DNA of 64,000 nt from Pyrenopolyporus hunteri (GCA_902806595.1 CADCXC010000014.1:868001-932000), one strand, 5' to 3'; counted from the stretch's first letter, positions 37,971-50,573 are shown. Notes: a model not told the origin generated them from the letters alone. A program made the numbers and translations.

Positions 37971-38600
37971 ACAATCTCACGTCCATACCTTGAAATGGGT
38001 ACGACATGGAGTTCGTTCGCTTTCTAGCAGTTGCCTGAACCGTGCTTCTGAACCGTGCTAGAGATCCAGTACTGGTTGGCTGGACCCACCTAAGGAGCCG
38101 AACCACCGCCTCCCACTAGTTCAAATTCATCTGTGTCCAATGACTTGCAAAGCAGGCGGACCCCCTTGTTTCCCACTCTCTTCCAGTGGCCAAACTCACT
38201 ATTTTTTTTTTTATTATTTTATTATTTTTTTTTGTACACCTGCGCGCGCTCGCCGCTCCCCCCAGCAGGCACGTCCCAGTTCCGGTTTCTTACACCCAGC
38301 TCCACCGGTGGGTACGGTAGGTACACTACCTGGGTACAGGAGATACGATACAAGTGACCCAGTGGCGCTAGCGGTCAAAGACCGTCCCACTTGGGTTGCG
38401 CAGATACCGCATATGGTTGGTTGATTTGTGATTTATGGGCCAAATTGTACAGGTTGAAGGGGGAAGTTGCCATGGGGCGCTTGAGTTGTACTTTGTAAAA
38501 GGTTGAATGACTGGAGGTTTGGACGGTAGAAGTATTCTGCGTGGGTGTGTGGGTTTTTGACCTATTTTTTTTTTCCCCTTCTAGGCCGGCTCCAGTCAAC

Positions 38601-40034
38601 ATCATCAACTCGCTAATTCCCCCATCCTTCCCCCAATCCTTCTTCTACCTCTCAAACACTTCCGCCCTCACCACCAATTTACTGCTTCTACCTCCGTCTC
38701 CCTCTTTTTCTTTTTTCCTTTTTTTCTTACACCTTGCAATCCCGCCGCGTGCCAATCTATTCGACCTCTTCCGAACTTTCGAATTTTTTCTCGATTCTCG
38801 GAGTTGTCGACGTCAGGATTCAGGTTGCTTCGACTTATTGGAATCTGAAAGAAAAAGAGAGAGGCACAACGAAGTTGGACTTTGTTGTGCAGGAGAAGGT
38901 GCTCGCGCTTGGAGGCGAATAACACGGCCTTACTCGAGTCTGGTTAGCGATCCGACGCGCTTTTTTCGATACCTTTACGAGCGAGGCGGACGAAAAGTCG
39001 CGACGACGAATACGTATCTTGTATTTCCACCTCAAAACACCGTCGCCATCGACTGGAACCCGCTCGGTTGGACTCGCACAGTAACGCTCTTCCGCGAACA
39101 GCCTAACTGTTGAATCTCGGAAGCGCTCTCTCCATCACCATCATTCTTCCTACTAGGCAAGTGTGTTGAATTTCCCATATTTATCATTCCCTTCAGTTCA
39201 ACTTCCTTGTGTCTCCCGTCCGTCCGCAGTCTCCCAGCATCGCGACTCGACCAATCTCTGGATCCAGTCCCATATCCGAGTGTTTAGATGGTCATACACA
39301 GCACTCGACCTTCAACCTCTTGAGACGTCTTATGCAGCTCGCAGTTCTCGTAGATCAAATTTCGACCAAGCTTTGATCTCGAACTTGCTGCAAAGACACT
39401 TGGGGTTAATTAAGCGGTTCGATCTTGCCAAAGCTCTTTATCGCTACTTTGAGAAAAATAAATAACGGACATACCGGTCTTGGTCCCAATTTAGAACAAA
39501 ACGGCAATCTAAAAGAATCTCTTCCTGGAGTTTTATTCATTGTTCTGGTTTACAATATTCTTGTCAGACCGCTAACCGTTCCTTCAGTTTTTAAAAGGTC
39601 TTCACTGCACCTTTACGAACATTGACGGCTTTCGCATTTTTCCTACCTACATACGATTCAACTTTTATTTCGTCTATCCTCATCGTTTGTCTTGCCCAAG
39701 CTTGGCAGACAACCAATTTCCAACTCTTCTACGTAACCTCCGCAGGTTATCTAACCCTCACATCGAGATCACGTCGGATTCATCGACGGTCGATCCGACT
39801 CATAACAGGATCTGTATCAGCCAGGATAACCGCTTCATGGCTTGCGTATCTCAATAGGGTTCCCGATAACCTTCTCCCATCCCTCTTCCTCTCTTCAGCC
39901 TTGGAAATCGCAGCCGGTTGTGTCGTGGCCCCCCCCACGCAGCTGAGCTAGCTCCACGTGCTTGAAGCAGAAACTCTCTCCGACAAAGGTCGATCGTAGA
40001 TCTTTGACGGAGTTTCCACATCACAACCGTCATC
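38601..40034 (+). promoter_or_regulatory. pyrimidine-rich upstream region and probable long leader of cyclin gene
   Basis: From about 38575 the plus strand becomes strongly C/T-rich with runs of CTTTTTC, the usual look of promoters and 5' leaders of highly conserved fungal genes. Several potential short upstream ORFs lie between 38.7 and 39.9 kb. A spliced leader is possible (GT and AG sites are frequent), but no exon could be fixed. Confidence 0.4.
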
Positions 40035-41108
40035 ATGCCGGGCGGCGTTTGCGCGGTTCTCGACTACGAGACCGAATTGATGGCAGAGTATGTGGCTGAT
40101 ATGACGGTGCGAGTTGTTCTTCCGAAGTCGTCGGTATCGGGAGCATTCCGAAAGTTCGTGAGCCAGATTCTCACCTCGACTCGACTTCCTAGCACTACTA
40201 TCCTTCTTGGAATGAATTACCTGGCCAAGAGGGTGAACATGCTTAACCAGGCCGGGACGTTTGCTCCCACCGAGGGTCAAATGTGGAAAATGCTTACCGT
40301 CGCCCTCCTCCTCGGTAGCAAATTTCTCGACGATAACACGTTCCAGAACAAGTCGTGGGCTGATGTTAGCGGCATTCATGTTGCGGAACTCAACACTATG
40401 GAAAATGAGTGGTTGAGGCATATCAACTGGTCGTTGTATGTTAATCTTGACCAGAGTCACGATTACAACGCTTGGCTCAAGAACTGGAAGGAATGGGAAG
40501 AGAGCAAGAAATTCCACCAGCTTCAGCAGCAACAGCAGCAGCAGCAACAGCAGCAACAGCAGTCCCAAATTGCCATGCGCGAGAGGTTGGCACCAATCAT
40601 CACCGCACTTCACTCGGAACCTGTGCGACAGCATCATCCTTTGGCCTTCCAAGGGTGGGCGCAGGACGAAGTTGCCGACCACGAGCGTTTCGGCATGAAT
40701 GGTAGGCTTCCTCACGTCGGTACTGCATACCGCTGTCGTGAGGGCTCGTGGCAGAGTCAATACCCGAATCCCTGGTCCCAGCCTCAAGCCCCGTTAACTC
40801 CACCGGATTCCGGATACGGTACCCCCGAGTATCTTAACTCGGCTGCGTCTGTCAATGCTTCTTATGACGAGTGGTTTGCCCAGGCTATGAATGGTGGTTA
40901 TAATAGGCACTTCAAACCATCTGGCCACGGTGGATATGGGACTCGCAATGGATCTCATTTTCCCCAGCATTATTGCTCGCATTACGGCTCGGGTCCCTGG
41001 GATCCGAGCGCTGCCGAGTGCGGCTGTACTGTATGTAGGACCCATCTTCACAGCAAGACGGCCTCCTACTTCCAGCATCACAGCTACGCTCAGCCTGTGA
41101 TGGGTTAA
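40035..41108 (+). CDS. Pho85-type cyclin (Pcl/Clg1-like) with polyglutamine tract
   Basis: One open frame of 357 residues. Residues about 1-150 form a cyclin box of the Pcl/Clg1 kind, with TRLPSTTILLGMNYLA, MLTVALLLGSKFLDDNTF and ELNTMENEWLRHINW segments. These proteins bind and direct the Pho85 cyclin-dependent kinase. A run of 13 Gln codons (CAG/CAA, 40524-40562) follows, then a Gly/Ser/Tyr/His-rich tail with a Pro-Leu-Thr-Pro-Pro motif near 255. The tail ends in a Cys-x-Cys-x2-Cys group of unknown role. Relatives often carry extra residues before the GGVxAxLDYE segment, so an upstream exon may be missing from this model. The family assignment is good; the exact orthologue (Clg1 or a Pcl) is less sure. 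Confidence 0.85.
   Translation: MPGGVCAVLDYETELMAEYVADMTVRVVLPKSSVSGAFRKFVSQILTSTRLPSTTILLGMNYLAKRVNMLNQAGTFAPTEGQMWKMLTVALLLGSKFLDDNTFQNKSWADVSGIHVAELNTMENEWLRHINWSLYVNLDQSHDYNAWLKNWKEWEESKKFHQLQQQQQQQQQQQQQSQIAMRERLAPIITALHSEPVRQHHPLAFQGWAQDEVADHERFGMNGRLPHVGTAYRCREGSWQSQYPNPWSQPQAPLTPPDSGYGTPEYLNSAASVNASYDEWFAQAMNGGYNRHFKPSGHGGYGTRNGSHFPQHYCSHYGSGPWDPSAAECGCTVCRTHLHSKTASYFQHHSYAQPVMG
40524..40562 (+). repeat. CAG/CAA polyglutamine repeat
   Basis: Thirteen in-frame Gln codons, CAG broken by CAA, within the cyclin gene just after the cyclin box. Likely variable in length between strains. Confidence 0.9.
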
Positions 41109-43250
41109 GCCCAATTTTACGATGACACGTTTTATTGTATCATCGACGTCGGTCGGAATAGGGTCGAGTATTTCATACTCTGTCGGGGGGTTTTATGATA
41201 TGGGAATATTTGCAATAATGTCTACTTCGACATCGTTCTATGGCATATTCGGGCACATACATTTGTTACACAGATACCCTCGGAGTTTCCGATACCCAGG
41301 CGTTGGAATTTTCTCACCGAAATGGGAGTCCGACAATCCGATTTGTTCGATTTGAATTCACCTTCATGAGCACGACAGGTCAGCAACTTTGGACCTGCTG
41401 CTTCTAGCGAATTCGGGTTCGTCGATCCATCAAACCGGATCATTAGGCTCTTCTGATCGGTAGTTATTTCCCCGCCTCGATACGTCGTGCTCCCTTTGTT
41501 TTTCCTTTTTTCACGATTCTTTTTTTTTTCGCATCCATAATTATAGTGGCGTTATCAAGGGTTGGTTTCATTTGGGCGGTCGGGTATTCCCCCCATTTTT
41601 CCCCTTTATTCTTTCAATTGCAATAGATTCTGGCATGTTCCTATGGGGCCCGCATTTCTATACCGGCGGCGGCAAAAGTCAAGGTTCCGTTTGGCGTTTT
41701 AAAAATAAAGAGATGGACCAGCCAGCCTCATCATCCAGTCGCTCATACAAATTTCGACTCTTTTTGGTTTCGAACGGTAGACATCGCTTCGTCGGTAAAC
41801 CCGCCGTTCTTCTGCGGAGCTTTACACTGTCCCGCCCTCGCTTGGCTATGGACCGCAATTCGCACAATATTCTTGGTGGGATTTGGGTTACCTGATTTCA
41901 TTGCGTCCTCTACGATTCGCTCACGATTTTTACGTTTATTCAATTCACGATTTCTCGCTTGACGCTGGCATGACCAACCAGCTCGCATTTATCTCCGCTC
42001 GCCTTTTCCGGATGGCTCGGATGCACCAGGGAGAGGTCTCCGGTCTGTGTTCCTTTCCCAAGGTTCATAGGCCGACGTAGGTCATTCAATATGTTTGGGA
42101 GTATACACCATGTGGACTCCACTTGGCTCGAGATAAAGAAAAAGGGCATCGGCCCTGCTGTGGGAGATAGGATTGGGATCGGAATTTAAAAAAATTGGGT
42201 TGCTGTGTCATTCATATTCTATTCTTTGGGAGGGAAGTCGGCGCGGGGTGGTTTGAGACGCGCGCTCTTATCGGTGTCGTCAAGCTACGGCCGGATTCAT
42301 CTTGCCGCTTATAGCTCTCGACGTCGACTACCTCGAAATCTTGGCATTCGGTGCTTCCTAGGTTTCGCTTGATTGTCTAGGTGGGCGTGAAGGAAATGCC
42401 GCGTATTGGACTGTACTTTGTTGACTCTAATACTGGTGGGGTTTATGGTTTCTACCGTTGTTGTCCCCTGGAGACGGGGCGTTTTCCGTTGATTTCGTTT
42501 CATGATTACCATGACTACAGCCCAGGTGACGGGCGAGGTTGAGGTTAGGGATTGTCTGGTTTGGGGTTGGGGCGGAGGTGGTATGCGATCACCCGCATAC
42601 GCGTGAGGGTTTGGCTGTCTCGAAGTTTGCATAGTCATGGGCATCCTCGATAAAGATGGCGCGAGGAGCCATGGCTGACAGTCCGGGCAGGGCTCTTCTG
42701 GCTTGTTGCTATACATAACTGATAAACCTAGACTAAAAATATTAAACCATGCAAACTTTATGAGAAAACCCGGTAACTTGGGTTTGTTGTTGATGTGATG
42801 TATCTAGTCAGATATTCGTCAATTTATATAGCCATTTACATACCCATATATGTATTTCTCTTGGAGGGTGTAGGGCAAGTGGCCCGACTTCCACTTTTTA
42901 TTTTTGGGGTCGTTTTGAACCTAGCTCCATTTGGCACGCGAGACATCTCCTTGGTTCAGCTTGCTTTCTAAGGATCCGGTGCTTATCGATAAGGAATCCC
43001 GTCTTAATTGCGTATGCGCGCGTCCAATCAATCTCACGCTTCGACTTCGTGCTTTAACCTCATCCTTAACTTCGATCCCGTCGGCAACTTCGCGGAACAG
43101 GAAGACCTCGCTTTCGAAGCTCAACCCACGGCTAGTTCTGTGCTTATCCGCTCATTTATCCCCCCCTCGAGCCCCTACCATCTAGGCACTCACAACTCCC
43201 CGACAACAGTATTACTTGTACCAAAACGCGGTAAAGGGGCGGCCGGGGAA
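41109..43250. other. intergenic, 2.1 kb
   Basis: Downstream of the cyclin gene and upstream of the FAM192A-type gene. It is pyrimidine-rich at 41480-41600 and again at 43080-43200, the latter fitting the leader of the next gene. A 135-codon minus-strand frame at 42309-42716 has no recognisable domain and is not called. Confidence 0.5.
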
Positions 43251-44323
43251 ATGACGTCGCGCTTCGTCTCGGGCGGCACGATCGCCGGCGACGGCCTCAG
43301 CGGGCCGCAGAAGCAACAACCTCAACAGCAGCCCGCATTATCATCCTCGGCGGTGCCGTCCGGGCCCCAGCAGTGGGAAAGAAGGGAAGAGGGGGAGTCG
43401 AAGAGGAACCCGCAGTGGGAGGCCGTGCAGCGCGACTTGGAGGCCGATCGCCGCCGGAGAGAGGAGGCGCGGAGAGCGCAGGTCGAAGGCGGCGCTGGGG
43501 GCGAGGGGAGGAGCTTGTATGAGGTTTTGCAGGCTAATAAAGGTGTGGTTTTTCATTCCCCTTTATTTTTCACTTAATTCTAAATTTCGATTTCTAAATT
43601 CTCTCCCTCCCCCCCCCTTTTTTTTTTTTTTTTCATTTCCTCCTGCTTTACATACATGCCCGTACGTCCGGGTGCTGCCGCGAAGAAAGAAGGCTAAATT
43701 GGAACCGGGGATCGCCAACAGCGGCCAAGCAAGCGGCGTTCGAGGAGCAGAACCGCATCCGCAACCAGTTCCGGGCGCTGGACGACGACGAGATCGAGTT
43801 CCTGGACGGCGTGCGCGATACCCGGCGTGAGGAGGAAGAGCGCGTCAGACGCGAGACGGAGGAGCGGCTCGCGGGGTTCCGGAAGGCGCAGAAGGCCGCT
43901 GGAACGGATGTTACGGGCGCAGATGCGGATGGGAATGGGAATGGGAATGGGGATGGGGATTTTCCTGCGCCGGAAGACAATGGTGACCTTGCCGCGGAGT
44001 GGACTGGTACGGGGAAGAAGAGGAAGAGGACTGAGAGGGAGGCAAGGGGTATTGTGAAGGGCTTGAAGAAGAGGGCGAGCGAGCATGAGAAGGAAGGTGA
44101 GAGTGCGGAGGTACCGAGGGATAAGCCGGAGGTAGTAAAAGCTGAGACGGAGTCGAAATCCGCAGCTGTTTCTGTCGCGAAGACTGACTCGAAAGCCTCG
44201 GCCCCCGCTAGTGGTCAGACCCAATCTCCAGCGGAGAAAGTAGCCCAGGACAAGCCAGACGCGAAGCCAAAGCCTAAATTAGGCTTGGTAGACTACGGCT
44301 CCGATGAGGATGATGACGATTAA
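43251..44323 (+). CDS. FAM192A/NIP30 N-terminal domain nuclear protein
   Basis: Two exons (43251-43542 and 43722-44323) give 297 residues. The intron sits inside the conserved block and splicing restores SLYEVLQANKAAKQAAFEEQ, followed by NQFRALDDDEIEFLDGV, the signature of the FAM192A/NIP30 family (human PIP30, a partner of the proteasome activator PA28-gamma; yeast Fyv6 is related and acts in splicing). The C-terminus ends with the family's LGLVDYGSDED tail. A KKRKR basic cluster near residue 190 fits nuclear entry. The middle is acidic, charged and coiled, with a hexanucleotide-derived Gly/Asn/Asp repeat. An earlier Met in another frame (43008) is not part of this gene. The fungal role is probably in pre-mRNA splicing, by analogy with Fyv6. 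Confidence 0.9.
43926..43961 (+). repeat. GGGAAT/GGGGAT hexanucleotide repeat in coding sequence
   Basis: Tandem GGGAAT units grading into GGGGAT encode a short Gly-Asn/Gly-Asp run within the FAM192A-type protein. The unit is a multiple of three, so changes in copy number keep the frame. Confidence 0.8.
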
Positions 44324-45049
44324 CGCCCATAGGCTGAAGCTTCAGGATCTCTCACTATGCAGGACTGGCCTCTTTATCAATATCTCTCGACCATGACGGA
44401 AACATTAGCCGATAGCGCTGCAAGCAAACCGGAACGAGCATTCATATCTATAGTAGGTAATCTAGGAGGTGGGAAATGGGGATTAGATTCGGCGAAACAA
44501 TAAGGGTTACTTGCAGAGACTCGGGCCTATGATGCTGGCATATGACTTGGGATTATTACAGTAAGTCCTTCCGTTTTAGAAGTTCCCCATTTCGCGCAAT
44601 CTGCTAACTGTATAGGCCATCATTAATATCATTGCCTCCCTTGTAGGAAGGGTTGTACAGAATCACACAGAATAAAGTACCGGGGAATGACAGCCAAGAA
44701 ATCAAGCTCTAAAAATAGAGTTGTGACTTTGGCTTCAACGTTATATGCATATACACCTAAGGTATCTAGGTAGGTGGCCGCAAGGCCAACCTTCAGCGCC
44801 CTCGTAACACTTATGATATATAAGTACCCCCTAACGTCACCCTTTGATGCTCTCAACCGTTACCACACCGCCTTCTATAGACCTGATGCGTCGTGCTATG
44901 TTTGTACAAGTAGAGCCGCACGTGGGCGGGAATGTATGGCGTGGTATCCTCTATGTATATATAATATTACATTTCCCCCCCTCGATAATCCCCTGTGACT
45001 ACGAGACCACGTAGGTATAGTTAGGAAGCTAGGCGACGGTAACCAACGG
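44324..45049. other. convergent intergenic region
   Basis: Lies between the 3' ends of the FAM192A-type gene and tim54. AT-rich, with one TAGGTAGGT motif near 44767. No gene was recognised. Confidence 0.5.
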
Positions 45050-46465
45050 TCACTCGTCAGGCCAGGAAGGGTTTGGCTCGGGTTTCGAGATGGCCCAGCG
45101 GTAAAGGCTACGGAAGCTACCCTTAATCCAGCCCTCTATCTCTTCCTCGGGAACCATGATCTCCTTGGCGCGGGCTTCCTCCTCGGGCCGGATTTCGAAG
45201 CGTCGCATCCGCATCGAGATCCGCGGATCTAGTACTATAGGGCTTGCCCAGATCCTTTCGGTGGGCGCGGCGGCGGGGGCGGCCACGTCCTTCTCGCCTT
45301 CCTTAGACTTTTCGTTCTCTTTCCACACCGACTTGGGCCAGTCCCTTTCCTCGTGCTCGAGGACGGTTTGTTGTTCCGATCGCGTGAGGTCCGCATCTTC
45401 TCGGAACTCGCGCGCCGCGGCGAAGCAGACGGCCGCGACTTCGCGACCTATATCGTCGGCAAGATAGCGGCGGTTAAGGAAACGTCGTAAGCGGATGAAT
45501 GTGTTAGAGAAGCCAAGGATATGGGGGAATGGTATGGGGGCCGATGGTGAGAATTCGGAGGGGATGAGTAGGGGTAGAGGAGAGGTGGGGTAGTCCTTCG
45601 GAGAGTTGTACGGGGGTGGTTGGGGTGGTCTCTCGGGTTTTTGTTCTGGCTTATCCTCGGGCTTCGTCTCTTGCTCGTCTCCTTCGGTTCCTTCTGATGC
45701 CGCAGTCTCTTCAGGTTTTTTAACTTCCGGCTCCGGTAATGCTGGCGGCGTAAGCGGTCCTAGCCAGCCTTCATGTATACCCCGGACATACTCCTTCCAC
45801 GTGTGTCGCCCAATAACGATGTCGCCACGGACTCCCTGGTATTCCGGCGTCCCGTTTCTCTTCCTTATGTCTCGCACTAACTCATCTTTAGTTTGCGTGT
45901 CCGTCTCAGGCTGTCTCGTTCTTCGTATTCTCTCGGCTACTGCAGCTCTTATATCACCCTCTTTCCTGCCCTGTACAAATTCCCAGTCCAGTCCCGAAGC
46001 AGCCAGTATCGGCTTCACATATTCAGTGAAATGGTCCTGTGCGACGCGGAGGCCGTCGTTCGGGGGGCTCTCGAGGAATATGGTTAGCTTCCGCGGCATC
46101 TGGGTAGGGTTCGAGATAGGTTCGCGAGCGAGGTGAGAGACCGCCTTAGTCCACCGGGCTGTAGCGCGTTTCTTCTCACGCTTGTCGTATATTATGGCGG
46201 CGGAGAGGGAGCCGGTTATGGCAAAGAAGATCATCCAGTTACGAGAAGGCAACTTCTTTGGTAGGTTGGGGATGCCCATCATGCGAAACGCTGGGTTTCT
46301 CGTTGGGGCTTTGTAAGTGGCCGTTGGACCGGCTTCAGCCGGTACCTACCAATGGTCAATATAGAAGTTCGCCATTTTCAAACAATTGTGGTTTTGGGAC
46401 CAACTCACGGGGTTGGCTGGAGCGGGTGCAGCTCCTTGAGCTGAAGGTGGCTTTGGATCAGCCAT
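45050..46465 (-). CDS. tim54: mitochondrial inner membrane translocase subunit Tim54
   Basis: Two exons (46465-46409 and 46345-45050) encode 450 residues. The first exon adds a 19-residue Ala/Pro-rich N-terminus (MADPKPPSAQG start) that joins in frame to VPAEAGP and then to the family motif NPAFRMMGIPNLPKKLPSRNW. A single membrane span lies at about 56-72. A KKRATARW stretch follows, and the body contains the conserved EYVRGIHEGWLGP and the C-terminal GWIKGSFRSLYRWA segments. Tim54 is a subunit of the TIM22 complex, which inserts carrier proteins into the inner mitochondrial membrane. A Glu/Lys/Pro-rich low-complexity linker near 215-255 is usual in filamentous fungi. Without the first exon the protein would lack its true start. 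Confidence 0.93.
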
Positions 46466-48496
46466 GGCGAATTGTCGCAAAAAGGGCAACGCCTGCTGTA
46501 TCTATACCCGGATGTACTAATTCACCCAAGACCTCTCGGACCGGGATTTTCTTACGAACTACAGAAACCCGGACGTCAAAGGTTACGGGTTTCGCAAAGA
46601 GATCAGAATATGACCCCTCGGAGCGGGAGCTCGAAGTTGCAATGGACGAACTTGGCGAAAGTTCGTCCAAGGCAGCTGATAACAAAATTTCGACGGGGTC
46701 GGATCTATGTAGCTCCTATCGCTCGGCCCCGCCTGAGGTACCTCATCCGCTTGCCGATTCTGGAGATTCCGCCCAATCAGAGGGTCTCGTTTAGTACCCA
46801 ACTTTACCTTATGTAACAAACCGCATGGTTACAATGTACAGGCACTTGGAGCCCTTTCTTTCTTCCTTTTTTTTTCATTTCATAAATGCTGGCATAGGAT
46901 AAATAATTAATGCATGCAGGAAGAACGTCCACTTTGCAGACTCCAATTCAGCGCTCGTGGAAAATAAAGAATGCCGCTCCAGGTAATGTTTCCAAATGAA
47001 GTCAGTGGGCAACTGGGAGCTCCTGAAATTAAGCCAAAGATGTGGTATAACCGGGACTTTTAAAGTCAACAGGAGTCCAAGTTCCCCAGGTCCCACTTGA
47101 TTGCTGTGACAACAAAACAAAACTATCCTCTATAGCAGAGCATTTAATACTTCGGCAGACCGCCTCTACTGCTGTTAGTACTGATAGGTACCTATATAGT
47201 TGCATTCATTGCAGCCATGTGCTCGACCTATGTTTAATATTAAGAACAATGTGAAAATAGTGGTAAAAAGATGAAGATATCTATTAAAGTTGGGTTTCTA
47301 TTACATAGGTAGGTACCTAGGTATGCAGTGGACAACTAATTTGTACCTTATGTTAAGTAACATTCTTCAACTTACCTACGGTAGTCACATCAATGCACGT
47401 TGGAATAGAGCGTTCCCGGACTAGATGTACTTAAGCATTAATGCGACGTCATGCGTGTGCTCGTCTTATATAAATCGACTTAGACGCAAGTGTGGTCTAT
47501 TTAAAGTAGATATGCATTGCATATGTGATAGAAGACGAAAGGAACGCGGTGATGTATGTAGAATCAGGGTTGAGTCCTCAGTCCTGAGTTTCTGTATGGA
47601 CGCACATGCAATCAAAACCTCACATTAAAAAGGTGTGGAACGGCTACCTGCATAGCTCCCCACAAATATGCGCATGGCCATTCTTTGCGAAATAATCAAA
47701 ATGGTTTAAGAAATAAACGAAGCACCCTGACCCAGACATGGGAGCGCCCGGCGGCTTGGCAGGCTAAACCCAGCAAGGCTAATCGAGCGTCGATAGCGCC
47801 CCTCCCCAGGCGGTTGGCGTGCTGGCGAGTGTTTTCAGGGGCTTCGTCGCACCCACTTACCGTCCTGTTTAGGGAATCACCTCGACCAGTAGCATTTTAT
47901 TCCATTCGAGGGTTGGGATCCATCAGACAACTTCATATAATTCTGAAAAATCCCCCCCCTCTCACACCTCTCTTTACCTCTGTTTCTAACGGGTCAGGAA
48001 ACCGAGTTATTGTGTTGTTTGTTTGCAGATTTACGTGCCTATGCAAAAATAAATATAAAAATCTCGAAAAAGGGAGAAAGCAAAGGGAGTGCTAGGCGCG
48101 ATCCCCTCCTCTTCTCCATCAGTTGCGGCGCACCCTGAATCCAAAGTCCGTCACGGACCGCAACTGTGGTCAGACCTCTTTCACTTACCTGGTATTCTTC
48201 ACTCCTTGTCAGCGAATCGCCTCCTCGAAACGACCACGCTCGTTGCGACGTGTCCGATATCGACGATTGGGAAGCGGTTCCCTCGCCAATTATAGAATAA
48301 TTCAGCCACTCGAGTCCGGAGACTACTCCAAATCTCCAAGTGCCCGACTTTTGCTCGTTACCTCTTCAACCCCTACGCTCACTTCGATCCGACATCTTCC
48401 TCGACAATTCGTTTCGATAATTAATATAACGAGGACGGCGTACAAGGACATCGCTTCGGAATCCATTCTACGGCTTGTCACGTAGTCACGGTCAAG
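46466..48496. promoter_or_regulatory. divergent intergenic region tim54 / cot1
   Basis: Two kb separate the divergent tim54 and COT1-type kinase genes and hold both promoters. TAGGTACCT-like motifs occur at 47188-47196 and 47307-47323. The last about 400 bases before the kinase start are C/T-rich, as in fungal leaders. Open frames at 47685-48485 have no domain signature. Confidence 0.5.
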
Positions 48497-50573
48497 ATGG
48501 ATCCTAATAACCGTCTCTACCTCAACTTCAACAATAACGGCGACCGCCTCGGGCCTTCAGACCGCCAATACCCGACAACACCGTCTACCTTCCCTCAGCC
48601 GGTCTTCCCAACACCGTCGCAACAGCACCAGGGTGGCCAGCAGCCCCAAGCTCCCCAGCAGTACGCCGGCGGCTATGCCCCAAACAACTACTTCCCCAAC
48701 CAATATCCGCCTTCCTCTGACTACGGCGGCTCTCAAGCCGCCGGTTCATATCAGCCTCGATCTGGTACTCCCGGCACTAATGATCCTAACGTCGGTTTAG
48801 CCCACCAATTCTCCCATCAGAACCTTGGTGGGGCTGCTCGAGGCAACGCTTACGGCGCGAGAAGCACTTCGCAGGGCCAGCGACCTCGAACCGCGGGCTC
48901 CTCGGGCCAGCAGCCCGGTTATAACTATGCTGGCGCCCCCCCGATGCCTTCTCAGGGCTCCCGCCAGCCCGATTTTCAGCCTGCGCCCGAGCGAAACCCT
49001 GAGAAATATGGCCTTAACGCGAATAACAATCAGAAGAAGTGCTCGCAATTGGCCGCTGATTTCTTCAAAGACAGCGTCAAGCGCGCTCGAGAGCGCAACC
49101 TACGGTATGTCGTGTCTGGGAAACCCGTGTGAAAGCCGGCCATCACCCCTTGCCCTTAGACCCTATGCTAATCACTTCCGAATAGGCAGAGCGAGATGGA
49201 ACAGAAGCTCCAGGACTCCAGCCAATCCCCGTCGAGGCGTGAGCAGATCTGGCAAAACGGTGGCAAGAAGGAAGCGCGTTACTTGCGATTCCTGCGAACC
49301 AAAGACAAGCCAGAGAACTATACCACCATCAAAATCATCGGAAAGGGTGCTTTTGGCGAAGTTAAGCTTGTTCAGAAGAAGGCCGACGGCCAGGTCTATG
49401 CGATGAAGTCCCTGATTAAGACCGAAATGTTCAAGAAGGACCAATTAGCCCACGTGCGGGCCGAGAGAGATATTCTGGCCGAGTCCGACAGTCCCTGGGT
49501 TGTCAAACTCTACACAACATTTCAAGATGCCAATTTCCTCTACATGCTCATGGAGTTCTTACCTGGCGGCGATCTTATGACGATGCTCATTAAGTACGAA
49601 ATCTTCTCGGAGGACATCACGCGATTCTATATCGCAGAGATTGTGTTGGCTATTGAGGCGGTTCATAAACTTGGGTTCATCCATCGGTACGGCTCCTAGC
49701 ATAAAACATACGTGCGGATCCTCTTGCTAACCAAGTGTATAGTGATATTAAGCCTGACAACATCCTTCTCGATCGGGGTGGGCACGTCAAGCTCACCGAC
49801 TTTGGTCTATCTACAGGTTTCCACAAACTTCACGACAACAATTACTACCAGCAACTTCTTCAGGGCAAGTCTAGTCGGCCTAGAGATCGGAACTCGGTTG
49901 CTCTGGACCAGATTAATCTGACGGTCAGCAACCGTTCCCAGATCAACGACTGGAGAAAGTCTCGAAGACTGATGGCGTACTCGACTGTGGGAACGCCCGA
50001 TTATATTGCCCCGGAGATCTTCACCGGGCACGGTTACACGTTCGACTGCGACTGGTGGTCATTAGGCACTATTATGTTTGAATGTCTAGTCGGTTGGCCG
50101 CCGTTCTGCGCGGAAGATAGTCACGACACGTACCGCAAGATCGTTAACTGGCGGCAATCACTCTATTTCCCGGACGATATCACGCTAGGAGCGGAAGCCG
50201 AACATTTGATCCGAAGGTAAATTCTTCCCTTACAAGTTATCCCTACCCTTGTATCAGCTAACATTTCCTTAGTCTGATCTGTAACACCGAGGTACGACTT
50301 GGAAGAGGTGGAGCTCAGGAAATAAAGAACCACGCGTTCTTCCGCGGCGTCGAATTCGATAGTCTCCGGCGTATCCGCGCTCCGTTCGAGCCGCGTTTGA
50401 CATCGGCTATCGATACCACTTACTTCCCGACAGATGAGATTGACCAGACAGATAACGCGACCACTCTGAAGAACCAGGCTGCGATAAGCGGCAAGCAAGT
50501 TGAAGAGTCCCCTGAGATGAGCCTGCCGTTCATCGGATACACGTTCAAGCGGTTTGATAACAACTTCCGCTAA
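48497..50573 (+). CDS. cot1: NDR-family serine/threonine kinase, COT1/Cbk1 orthologue
   Basis: Four exons (48497-49104, 49186-49686, 49743-50216, 50273-50573) give 627 residues. A Gln/Pro/Gly-rich N-terminus of about 180 residues precedes the MOB-binding helical region (KCSQLAADFFKDSVKRARERN). The kinase domain starts near 250: glycine loop IGKGAFGEV at 254-262, Lys277, HRD 369-371 (the intron splits the Arg codon), DFG 389-391. The insert between DFG and the activation segment typical of NDR kinases is present, with phospho-acceptor Ser450 in AYSTVGTPDY. The hydrophobic motif FIGYTFKRF holds Thr618. COT1/Cbk1 with a MOB2 partner controls polarised growth, hyphal branching and cell separation. 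All key residues are intact. Gene identity is strong. Confidence 0.97.

Larger units (their letters stand above)
27831..38600. other. gene desert of about 10.8 kb
   Basis: No supported gene on either strand; open frames are short (mostly under 105 codons, the longest about 133) and show no domain signature. The stretch holds homopolymer and simple-sequence tracts (listed separately), many TAGGTACCT-type motifs after 34.8 kb, and AT-rich segments near 29.5-29.9 and 37.0-37.2 kb. It separates the metabolite region from the housekeeping genes on the right. Confidence 0.55.

Noticed and set aside
39163..39625. Short open frames upstream of the cyclin gene
   Set aside because: Composition is that of a C/T-rich leader and there is no similarity to cyclin N-termini; at most they are upstream ORFs.
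42309..42716. 135-codon minus-strand open frame between the cyclin and FAM192A-type genes
   Set aside because: Low-complexity Pro/Arg/Gln composition, no domain, and it lies in probable untranslated and promoter sequence.
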